From positions 12,359,513 to 12,423,512 of the forward strand of contig CM057147.1 in assembly GCA_029964075.1 (NCBI GenBank): 64,000 nt of DNA. Reading direction: 5' to 3'. Each line of letters opens with the position of its first letter. Positions within the stretch are counted from its first letter, which is position 1. Source of the DNA: Patiria pectinifera. Its lineage: Eukaryota > Echinodermata > Asteroidea > Valvatida > Asterinidae. This document shows positions 22,598-32,083 of the stretch, piece after piece. The position numbers and the translations under genes were made by a program. The notes beneath the pieces are model-generated. The model was not told the origin of the DNA and ran no database searches. It saw nothing but the letters and a program-made list of their open reading frames with translations.

Positions 22598-25500
22598 ATC
22601 CACCGTCTTACACCACGAAGCCATATATTACTTGGTGCCTGTGTGATGGAACCACAGAATCCTCAACCACACCAATACCAAACACCCCAGGACCATCAGA
22701 TTACACAACAGGAGTCCAAGAGTCAACCAATGAAGTCTTAAAGACAACCCCTGAAGAAACAGAGTCAACCACTGAAGTCACAGCGTCAACCGCTGGAAGC
22801 ACAGAGTCAACCACTGGAGTCACAGCATCAGTTGCTGATGAAGCCACAACTTCAACTGCTGAAAACACAGAGTCAGCCGCTGAAAGCACAGAGTCAACCA
22901 CTGAAGCCACAACTTCAGCCGCTGAAGCCACAACTTCAGCCGCTGAAGCCACAACTTCAGCCGCTGAAAGCACAGCATCAGCCGCTGAAGCAACAGCTTC
23001 AGCTGCTGAAGCTACAACTTTAGCCGCTGAAGCCACAACTTCAGCCGCTGAAAGCACAGCATCAGCCGCTGAAGCCACAACTGCAGTCGCCGAGGCCACA
23101 ACTACAGCCGCTGAAGCCACAACTTCATCCGCTGAAAGCACAGCATCAGCCGCTGAAGCCACCAATACAGTCGCTGAAGCCACAACTACAGCCGCTGAAG
23201 CCACAAATTTAGCTGCTGAAAGCACAGCATCAGCCGCTGAAGCAAAAACTTCAGCCGCTAAAGGCACAGCATCAGCCGCTGAAGCCACAACTACAGCCGC
23301 TGAAGCCACAAATTTAGCTGCTGAAAGCACAGCATCAGCCGCTGAAGCAACAACTTCAGCCGCTAAAAGCACAGCATCAGCCGCTGAAGCCACAACTTCA
23401 GCCGCTGAAGCAACAACTTCAGCCGCTGAAGCAACAACTTCAGCCGCTGAAAGCACAGCATCAGCCGCTGAAGCCACAACTTCAGCCGCTGAAGCAACAA
23501 CTTCAGCCGCTGAAGCAACAACTTCAGCCGCTGAAAGCACAGCATCAGCCGCTGAAGCCACAACTACAGCCGCTGAAGCCACAACTACAGCCGCTGAAGC
23601 CACAACTACAGCCGCTGAAGCCACAACTACAGCCGCTGAAGCCACAACTACAGCCGCTGAAGCCACAACTACAGCCGCTGAAGCCACAACTACAGCCGCT
23701 GAAGCCACAACTACAGTCGCTGAAGCCACAACTACAGCCGCTGAAGCCACAACTACAGCCGCTGAAGCCACAACTACAGCCGCTGAAGCCACAACTACAG
23801 CCTCTGAAGCCACAACTACAGCCGCTGAAGCCACAACTACAGTCGCTGAAGCCACAACTACAGCCGCTGAAGCCACAACTACAGTCGCTGAAGTCACAAC
23901 TACAGCCGCTGAAGCCACAACTACAGCCGCTGAAGCCACAACTACAGCCGCTGAAGCCACAACTACAGTCGCTGAAGCCACAACTTCAGCCGCTGAAGCC
24001 ACAACTGCAGCCGCTGAAGCCACAACTGCAGCCGCTGAAGCCACAACTACAGCCTCTGAAGCCACAACTACAGCCGTTGAAAGCACAGCATCAACCGCTG
24101 ACGCAACAACTACAGTCGCTGAAGCCACAACTACAGCCGCTGAAGCCACAACTACAGCCGCTGAAGCCACAACTACAGCCGCTGAAGCCACAACTACAGC
24201 CGCTGAAGCCACAACTACAGCCGCTGAAGCCACAACTACAGTCGCTGAAGCCACAACTACAGCCGCTGAAGCCACAACTACAGCCGCTGAAGTCACAACT
24301 ACAGCCGCTGAAGCCACAACTACAGCCGCTGAAGCCACAACTACAGCCGCTGAAGCCACAACTACAGTCGCTGAAGCCACAACGTCAGCCGCTGAAGCCA
24401 CAACTGCAGCCGCTGAAGCCACAACTACAGCCTCTGAAGCCACAACTACAGCCGTTGAAAGCACAGCATCAACCGCTGACGCAACAACTACAGTCGCTGA
24501 AGCCACAACTACAGCCGCTGAAGCCACAACTACAGCCGCTGAAGCCACAACTACAGCCGCTGAAGCCACAACTACAGCCGCTGAAGCCACAACTACAGCC
24601 GCTGAAGCCACAACTACAGTCGCTGAAGCCACAACTACAGCCGCTGAAGCCACAACTACAGTCGCTGAAGTCACAACTACAGCCGCTGAAGCCACAACTA
24701 CAGCCGCTGAAGCCACAACTACAGCCGCTGAAGCCACAACTACAGTCGCTGAAGCCACAACTTCAGCCGCTGAAGCCACAACTGCAGCCGCTGAAGCCAC
24801 AACTGCAGCCGCTGAAGCCACAACTACAGCCTCTGAAGCCACAACTACAGCCGTTGAAAGCACAGCATCAACCGCTGACGCAACAACTACAGTCGCTGAA
24901 GCCACAACTACAGCCGCTGAAGCCACAACTACAGCCGCTGAAGCCACAACTACAGCCGCTGAAGCCACAACTACAGCCTCTGAAGCCACAACTACAGCCG
25001 CTGAAGCCACAACTACAGTCGCTGAAGCCACAACTACAGCCGCTGAAGCCACAACTACAGTCGCTGAAGCCACAACTACAGCCGCTGAAGCCACAACTAC
25101 AGCCGCTGAAGCCACAACTACAGCCGCTGAAGCCACAACTACAGTCGCTGAAGCCACAACGTCAACCGCTGAAGCCACAACTGCAGCCGCTGAAGCCACA
25201 ACTACAGCCTCTGAAGCCACAACTACAGCCGTTGAAAGCACAGCATCAACCGCTGACGCAACAACTACAGTCGCTGAAGCCACAACTACAGCCGCTGAAG
25301 CCACAACTACAGCCGCTGAAGCCACAACTACAGCCGCTGAAGCCACAACTACAGTCAATGAAGCCACAACTACAGCCGCTGGAGCCACAACTACAGCCGC
25401 TGAAGCCACAACTACAGCCGCTGAAGCCACAACTACAGCCGCTGAAGCCACAACCACAGTCGCTGAAGCCACAACTACAGTCGCTGAAGCCACAACTTCA

Positions 25501-26233
25501 GCCACTGAAAGCACAGCATCAGCCGCTGAAGCCACAACTACAGTCGCCGAGGCCACAACTACAGCCGCTGAAGCCACAACTACAGCCGCTGAAGCCACAA
25601 CTACAGCCTCTGAAGCCACAACTACAGCCGTTGAAAGCACATCATCAACCGCTGACGCAACAACTACAGCCGCTGAAGCCACAACTACAGCCGCTGAAGC
25701 CACAACTACAGCCTCTGAAGCCACAACTACAGCCGTTGAAAGCACAGCATCAACCGCTGACGCAACAACTACAGTCGCTGAAGCCCCAACTACAGTCGCT
25801 GAAGCCACAACTACAGCCGCTGAAACCACAACTACAGCCTCTGAAGCCACAACTACAGCCGTTGAAAGCACAGCATCAACCGCTGACGCAACAACTACAG
25901 TCGCTGAAGCCACAACTACAGCCGCTGAAGCCACAACTACAGCCGCTGAAGCCACAACTACAGCCGCTGAAGCCACAACTACAGCCGCTGAAGCCACAAC
26001 TTCAGCCGCTGAAGCTACAACTACAGCCGCTGAAGCCATACCTACAGCCGCTGAAGACACACCTACAGTCGCTGAAGCCACATCATCAGCCGCTGAAGCC
26101 ACAGCGTCAGCCGCTGAAGTCCCACAGCCAGCCGCTAAAGTCCTAAAGTCATTAAAAAGAGTCCGTGAGTCAGCAACGCCCATTTGGTGTTACTGTGGAA
26201 GTGCGTCTGAGCCAACAGTATCAACAACTGAAG
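22598..26233 (+). CDS. Mucin gene exon 2: Thr/Ala/Glu mucin domain (1212 codons)
   Basis: Acceptor ATCCCACAG before 22598, donor GTAATG at 26234, phase 1 at both ends, 3636 bp. Read in the frame that starts at 22600 I found no stop, and every spacing measured between variant repeats is a multiple of 21 bp. It opens with PPSYTTKPYITWCLCDGTTE, continues with ESTTE-type text, then about 150 heptads of the type AAEATTT with ESTAS variants, and closes with ATPIWCYCGSASEPTVSTTE. This is a dense O-glycosylation (PTS) domain bracketed by two W-C-x-C motifs that may form disulfides. The frame has no ATG, so start-codon-based gene finding misses it. Confidence 0.85.
22900..26110. repeat. 21-bp coding minisatellite with higher-order repeats
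   Basis: The basic unit GCCGCTGAAGCCACAACTAC plus A is 21 bp (seven codons). The marker variant GTTGAAAGCACAGCATCAAC recurs at 24076, 24454, 24853, 25231, 25630, 25735 and 25861, spaced 378, 399, 378, 399, 105 and 126 bp. So blocks of 18 or 19 heptads were themselves duplicated. Confidence 0.9.
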
Positions 26234-26523
26234 GTAATGGTAATTCCAATGTGGAAATGTAAAAGGAGAGATAAAGATATCTGTCCATCTGTCTGGCTGC
26301 TAACTAGCGCTGATGTATAACCACTCGATCACCGAGCTTGCCGGGGTCGGCTGGTTTGGTAGAATCACATAGCAGCGGGTCGGGGGCAACACTGGGTGTA
26401 CAGTGCTTATAAAGTATGTCGGTGAAGGGCAAAACCCAACATTGAATTCACATCATCCAGGCGCGAATAAAACGCTTATTGCCAAATCGACAAAATACAT
26501 TTCATTTGGTTCGCCTCTTTTTA

Positions 26524-26742
26524 GTAACTTCCCAGTTGCATGCCTGTATGGAACGTTCCTTTTTGGAAAGTGCTGTGTTTCCAGCGTGTTGCCAACTGAA
26601 ACAGGCCGTTTCCGAGTAAGCGTGCACACGCTTGGACCAGTGTCACCGGGCGGAACAATGTGGGAACAATGCATACTCCCAATTGGAACAGGTGATGTTC
26701 TCCAGTGGAACGTTCCAGCGCATTCCAACTATTCAGACGTTC
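26524..26742 (-). mobile_element. Diverged reverse-strand copy of the GGGAACGTCT MITE
   Basis: The reverse complement reads GGAACGTCTGAATAGTTGGA, then GGAACGTTCC, then ACCTGTTCCAATTGGGA. It follows the order of the 231-bp MITE at 39513-39743 but with many differences. The ends are approximate. Confidence 0.45.
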
Positions 26743-26872
26743 CATTATTTCTCCTTGGTGATCGCCTGCCATGCCCCTGTTTGCAATTCAGATGTGTATC
26801 AACTATCGTATATGACAGGGTAGCAATGGGATCCGTGCCGCAACAAAGAGGGCGCGTTTTTTCAGAGTTATA

Positions 26873-27050
26873 ACCAAGTCATTTTTTTCCAAGCCAATTC
26901 AAATCCCAAGTCAAATTTTAGCAATTCAAGTCAAGTCTCAAGTCAATTTTTTTCAAAATCAACTAAAGTCTCGAGTCAATTTTTCAAAGATCAAGTCAAG
27001 TCCCAAGTCAATTTTTTTCGAGTCAAGCCAAGTCTCGAGTCAAATATTAG
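26873..27050. repeat. CAAGTC-rich tandem repeat
   Basis: Four or five units alternating TCAAGTCAAGTCTCAAGTCA with T-rich spacers, of about 40-45 bp. A shorter relative lies at 27955-28045. It belongs to the same sequence theme as the ACTTG minisatellite at 21660-22265, read on the other strand. Confidence 0.65.
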
Positions 27051-27402
27051 ATGCACATACTGCGTACGGGAACCAGTTTATGTGTTCGACGTCGGAGCAG
27101 GAGTAGAGATGGGAATGGGGTATATAAAAGTGTGCATCATGTAAAGAGATTAAACAAAAACAATACTTTTCAAACATCTTCTCTCCAACACCATATTTTC
27201 TATCTAAAAAGTCTACAAACGAATTTTGGTACATTATTTTCAAACTTGTTTAATCGTGTTGAATGTTTGAAGGACGTCTGACAAAATGTCCGTCCGAACG
27301 TATTCGTTTAATGCATGATGTGAATTCTTGTTGTTTTATGGCGGATTGAGGGTAGTAGCCTTTTTCCAGTCATTTAATCCCTAGTTGCATTTAGCATGCT
27401 TA

Positions 27403-27655
27403 CACTCTAAAAACAACTTTCCTAGTTATTGAAAATTGACAAGGAATTTAGTTAAACAGGCAAACATTCATAATATGACTAGAAAAAAAGTAGTTAGATT
27501 TGACTCCAATTTTAGTTATTTGCATATTTTTTTTTAGTACAGACTGGACAAATCTAGTCAGATTGACTGATTTTCAGTTGCGCCCAGCTGACTCTAAATG
27601 GCAAGTCAAGTTTGACTGGTTTCTAGTCAAGTCTGGCTAATGTGTTTTTAGAGTG
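27403..27655. mobile_element. Mariner-like MITE, 253 bp
   Basis: Perfect terminal inverted repeats CACTCTAAAAACA and TGTTTTTAGAGTG, flanked by TA on both sides (27401-27402, 27656-27657), the Tc1/mariner target duplication. The interior carries repeated CTAGTCA-type motifs and no coding capacity. Confidence 0.75.
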
Positions 27656-27954
27656 TAAGGTAAACTACTTAATGTGTAAGTGTAGCCTATAGTCTCTATG
27701 GAATGACCGCTCTATAACAACGGATGCCACTCACTACGCACGGCACAAACTTCACCTCGCATGCACGAGGTCGAGTATACGTTGGCCATAACACACTCAT
27801 AATGCTAGTCATTTAAATGACGTGTGGCATGCTCAGGATGCTGGTTGCTAATTTGCTATGTATATCTGCATTCTTTTCAACCGACTATGCTGATGCGCAC
27901 GAACGCACGATTTGTGGTTTTTTTTGTAACTTTAAGAAACGTGTTAATGTCAGC

Positions 27955-28045
27955 AAGTCAAATTTATTCCAGTCAAGTGAAGTCCCAAGTCATTTTTTTT
28001 TCAAGTCAAGTCAAGTCTCAAGTCATTTTTTCCCAAGTCAAGTAT
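27955..28045. repeat. CAAGTC-rich short tandem repeat
   Basis: Two units of AAGTCAAGTCTCAAGTCA-like sequence with T runs, related to 26873-27050. Confidence 0.55.
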
Positions 28046-28290
28046 GCGTGCTCATACTGTACTGTACTTGTTCGTGCCTTAAGTAAGCACGACTTCCTGA
28101 ATGTGCAAAAGTTACAGCCACCGCGTCATCGCGTGAGTGTCGGGCGTCGGCGGTGCGTGAATACGTTCGAATTCAACTTGCAATTGTCTCCGTCGCGAGA
28201 CTAATCCCTGCCTCCAATAACTTTGGATACCTTCAAAATACGCAATGGATGGGTCGGTCACCCCAAAATCTCCGTTTCTGTGCACAGAGC

Positions 28291-28957
28291 ACATATCGTC
28301 ACCTACACCACGAAGTAACACTCTACCGTGTTAAAACCATATTTTTTTTTGGATTTTCAGTTTTTTTGATTTTCAAACATTATTCATCAAGGCCTATCAT
28401 TGTTCGAAGTTTCAGAGCTTCAAGAGCTTTAGTTTAATAATTACGCTAAGTATCCATGGCAACTTTTGCGCAAAAGTGACAATTTTTGTTTTTTCGAAGT
28501 AACACTCAAGTTTCATTTACCATTGCAATGCATGTCGCGCTCTCTTCTCATAAGAAAGCAAAAACGTTATCACGAAGTGACATTCTTCTTGTAATAAATT
28601 GTATGAACGCGCGCGCGCTGACCTGAAGGTGCACTTTCCTCGTGTTGTATACATTGAAGAGTGTTACTTCGTGAAAACGAAAATTTACAGTTTCGCAGCT
28701 TTTTCGGTTTCACGAACTAATACTCATCTTTTTTCTTATTTCTTGTTTATTTAATACACAAACGGGTGAAAAACAGCAGATTTAATTAATTCAATTCATC
28801 AAGTGTCCACAACGAGAAACCCAACTGAAAAAAACCTGTCGTCTTGACGCAAAGTGTTGTTTAAGAAGGCGTTCAACTTTAAATGCCATCTTCTCCGATT
28901 GCTAGTTTTTACCGGTATGTACATGAGTGTTACTTCGTGGTGTCGGTGACGATATGT
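28291..28957. mobile_element. Foldback DNA element with 34-bp inverted ends
   Basis: The left end ACATATCGTCACCTACACCA followed by CGAAGTAACACTC is matched in reverse complement by the right end, with one mismatch in 33-34 bp. Inner copies of AGTAACACTC and GTGTTACTTCGTGAA lie at about 28495 and 28657. TA dinucleotides lie just inside the ends, so a TA target duplication is possible but unproven. No coding capacity. Confidence 0.7.
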
Positions 28958-29078
28958 CAACACATGTAGTGATTCAATTTCATATTGGTTTGGGCCACAT
29001 ACAAATTACTTGTTAACTGAAAGTTAGAGAACATTTTCGGCCATTTATGTCTTTAAACAATGCTTTCTTCAACCACAG

Positions 29079-30380
29079 GCCCAGTCACATCAACCACAGG
29101 CTGGGGCACATCAGCCATAGGCCCATCAACCACAGGCCCAGGCACATCACCTATAGGCCCACCAACCACTGTCCCAGGCACATCAACCATAGGCCCATCA
29201 ACCACGGGCCCATCAACCACAGGCCCAGGCACATCAACTGTAGACCCATCAACCACAGGCCAAACAACCACAGGCCTGGGCACATCAGCCATTGGCCCAT
29301 CAACCAAAGGCCCAGGCATATCAACTATAGGCCCATCAACCACAGGCCAAACCACCACAGGCCCGGGCACATCAGCCATACGCCCATCAACCAAAGGCCC
29401 AGGCACATCAACTATAGTCCCATCAACCACAGGCGAAACCACCACCGGCCCGGGCACATCAGCCATAGGCACATCAGCCATAGGCCCAATAACCACAGGC
29501 CCAGGCATATCAACTATAGGCCCATCAACCACAGGCCCTTCAACCACAGGCCCAGGCACATCAACTATAGGCCCATCAACCACTGGTCCATCAACCACAG
29601 GCCACGGCACATCAACTACAGGCCCATCAACCACAGACCCAGACACATCAACTGTAGTTCAATCAACCACAGAACCATCAACCGCTGTCCCAGGCCCATC
29701 AACCACAGGCCTATCAACTACAGGCCCGGGCACATCAGCCATAGGCCCATCAACCACAGTTCCAGGCACATCAACCATAGGTCCATCAGCCACGGGCCCA
29801 TCAACCACAGGCCCAGGCACGTCAACTATAGACCCATCAACCACAGGCCCATCAACCACAGGCCCATCAACCACAGGCCCAGGCACATCAACCACAGGCC
29901 CATCAACCACAGGCCCAGGCACATCAACCACAGGCCCATCAACCACAGGCCCAGGCCCATCAACCACAGGCCCATCAACCACAGGCCCAGGTCCATCAAC
30001 CACAGGCCCATCAACCACAGGCCCAGGCACATCAACCACAGGCCCATCAACCACAGGCCCAGGCCCATCAACCACAGGTCCATCAACCACAGGCCCAGGC
30101 ACATCAACTACAGGCCAACCAACCACAGGCCCAGACACATCAACCATAGGCCCAGACACATCACGGACAAATGCACCACCCACAGAGATAACTGCAACAC
30201 CCACAGAGACAACTGCGCTACCCACAGGGACAACTGCGCCATCCACAGGAACAACTGTGCCACCCACAGGGACAACTGCGCCACCCACAGGGACAACTGC
30301 GCCACCCACAGGGACAACTGCGCCACCAACAGGGACAACTGCGTCACCGACGGGGACAACTCTGACACCAAGTACCGGCG
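29079..30380 (+). CDS. Mucin gene exon 3: Thr/Pro/Gly/Ser mucin domain (434 codons)
   Basis: Acceptor TTCTTCAACCACAG before 29079 and donor GTAAAAG at 30381, phase 1-1, 1302 bp open throughout. The peptide is TGP-STTGPGTS-type repeats (for example TGPGTSTTGPSTTGPGTS), then about ten TAPPTGT heptads and LTPSTG at the end. This is a second PTS domain of a composition different from exon 2, without cysteine or aromatic residues. The ATG at 29060 lies in the intron and is not a start. Both other plus frames and the minus strand stay open for long stretches because of the repeat. Confidence 0.82.
29085..30360. repeat. Coding minisatellites of the second mucin exon
   Basis: Up to about 30165, units built from CATCAACCACAGGCCCA in 15-18-bp steps form a roughly 33-36-bp composite. 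From 30173 there are 21-bp units ACTGCGCCACCCACAGGGAC plus A. The late units (29840-30110) are the most uniform, which suggests recent expansion there. Confidence 0.8.
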
Positions 30381-30699
30381 GTAAAAGTACAATTCATTGT
30401 CAGATTACTTGAATGAAGTCATGAGTTCTTTGTTAATTTTAACGTTATAGGTATAAGATGCAATGTAAGAACACAATCAAACAAACAAACACCCCAACAC
30501 CCCAACAACCCCAACAAACAAACAAACAAACACCCCAACACCCCCCCCCCCCAGCAAACAAACGCTGAGATGTAACCCATGACCAATGTAAACAAATTGT
30601 AGTATCTCAGTATTACTTGAACGCTCAAAGTTACAAAGGTTTCCGGTAGTTTCTGCTATTGTTGTCACTTTAACAAATGGTACCAAGTTAATTGTAGTT

Positions 30700-31020
30700 A
30701 GCTGTTTCGGTGTACACATCGAAACAGCTGTTGTTTTCGTCATATTTTTTTTTAGCTGTTCCGATGTACACACTTAAACAGCCCTTATTTTCGTTAAGAC
30801 TTTTTTTTTTAGCTGTTTCGGTAACACACGGACACAGCTCTTGTTTTCGTTAAAAATTTGTTAAGCTGTTTCGGTGTACACCAAAACAGCTCTGGTTTTC
30901 GTTAAGATTTTGTTTAGCTGTTTCGGTGTACACACCGAAACAGCTCTTGTTTTCGTTAAGATTTTTTTCTTTTTTCTTTTTAGCTCTTTTAGTGTATACA
31001 CCGAAACAGGTCTTGTTTTC
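30700..31020. repeat. Array of six short hairpins, with three more at 33097-33242
   Basis: Units of 52-67 bp start with AGCTGTTTCGGTGTACAC and its inverted partner ACCGAAACAGCT. The best copy (about 30916) has a 13-bp stem around TACA. Each is followed by CTTGTTTTCGTTAAGAT and a T run. Copies begin near 30701, 30752, 30811, 30864, 30916 and 30982, then 33097, 33156 and 33211. Confidence 0.75.
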
Positions 31021-31300
31021 GTTAAGATTTTTTTCCCTAATTCTCCTTTTTCAGACTTTTTCTCCATAGGTATTGTACACGTTTCTTCCACCAGTCCACT
31101 TTGTCACTTTTTTTAATCCGATCGATTTCAGACTTGGTACATACGTAGAACACCACCCACAGATGATCCTAAAAGAAATTCTATGAATCTACAGATCCAT
31201 AGGTCTGATTGGATTGTAACTTGATGGGTACCAATGCCGAGATATGTTATAGATTGAAATTCAAGTGAAATCATCATCAAATGTCATGTGACGTCCCTAA

Positions 31301-31739
31301 ACCCTAAAGGGGCCGGTTTATTTTGACCATCTCTCAGTCGGGGGGGGGGCGGATTCCGCCCCCCCCCCCCCCTAAGATCTCGGCCAAATTTTGAAACTCG
31401 GCACATGCATAGAGCAACTCTTCCTAAACAAACCCAATAAATTACATGACTATAGGTCAAAGGGTTTTGGAATTATGGCTAATTAATCATTCATATGTAC
31501 GAATGGCAATCTGCTCTGTGTACACGATGCATATGCAAAAATTCAGTTTTCACGGCGCGTAGCGTGGTCCGCGGTCCGCGGCAACCCGTGGTCCGAATCT
31601 TATGTTTTTGATCAAAAGATGCGCAAAGCTCGAGGCTAAAAAGTCATAACAGCTCGGGTCGCGAAACATTTTTTTTTAGTGGCTATCACGGAAAATGTTG
31701 AGGGGGGGGGGCGGATTCCGCCCCCGGCCCCTTTAGGGT
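31301..31739. mobile_element. Harbinger-like MITE, 439 bp
   Basis: Ends ACCCTAAAGGGGCCGG and CCGGCCCCTTTAGGGT are perfect inverted repeats of 16 bp, flanked by TAA on each side (31298-31300, 31740-31742). The sister repeat unit at about 34105-34150 runs through the same place without it. Inside each end lie G/C runs around GGCGGATTCCGCC. No coding capacity. Confidence 0.75.
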
Positions 31740-32083
31740 TAAAGGAGAATTGTGTTCTTTATAGGCGTATATTTACAGACCTATATGTTTGGATGTAACT
31801 TGACATGTACTTATAATGTGCTGTTATAGATGACATTTTAGAGACGTCACTGATTGTTCATCACTTGCACAGAGTATTTCAAATATCCGAAACATCTTGT
31901 GTTTGTCCACAAACACATTTCTAGTTTTTTTTTTTCTTCTCCTTTTTCAGACATGTTCTCCATAGGTTTAGCACACGTTTCTTCCACCAGTCCACTTTGG
32001 CACTTTTAAAAATCCAATCAATTTTAGACTAATACATAATTAAACCACTACTCACAGATGGTCCTAAAAGAAATTTGTGATCG

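Larger units (their letters stand above)
26234..29078 (+). other. Intron between the two mucin exons
   Basis: 2.8 kb without a supported exon. It holds a diverged MITE copy (about 26524-26742), CAAGTC-rich tandem repeats (26873-27050 and 27955-28045), a mariner-like MITE (27403-27655) and a foldback element (28291-28957). Confidence 0.6.

Noticed and set aside
22900-26110. CRISPR-like array
   Set aside because: Units are contiguous with no unique spacers, and the genome is animal. It is a coding minisatellite.
24077-26146. 689-codon plus frame of QPLKPQL repeats
   Set aside because: Same repeat read in a shifted frame; the frame with correct splice phase at both ends is the Thr/Ala/Glu one.
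22701-26183. 1160-codon minus-strand frame of Val/Ala/Ser repeats
   Set aside because: It is the reverse of the 21-bp mucin repeat, which leaves several frames open. It has no splice or start context, and the plus-strand exon explains the region.
29060-29078. ATG at 29060 as the start of a separate mucin gene
   Set aside because: It lies in the polypyrimidine/acceptor stretch, has no signal peptide after it, and phase 1 at 29079 fits splicing from upstream.
29047-30384. 445-codon frame of INHRP repeats and 197- and 216-codon minus frames of Val/Asp/Gly/Pro repeats
   Set aside because: Shadow frames of the second mucin exon. The phase 1-1 frame with TGPST text is the one that splices.
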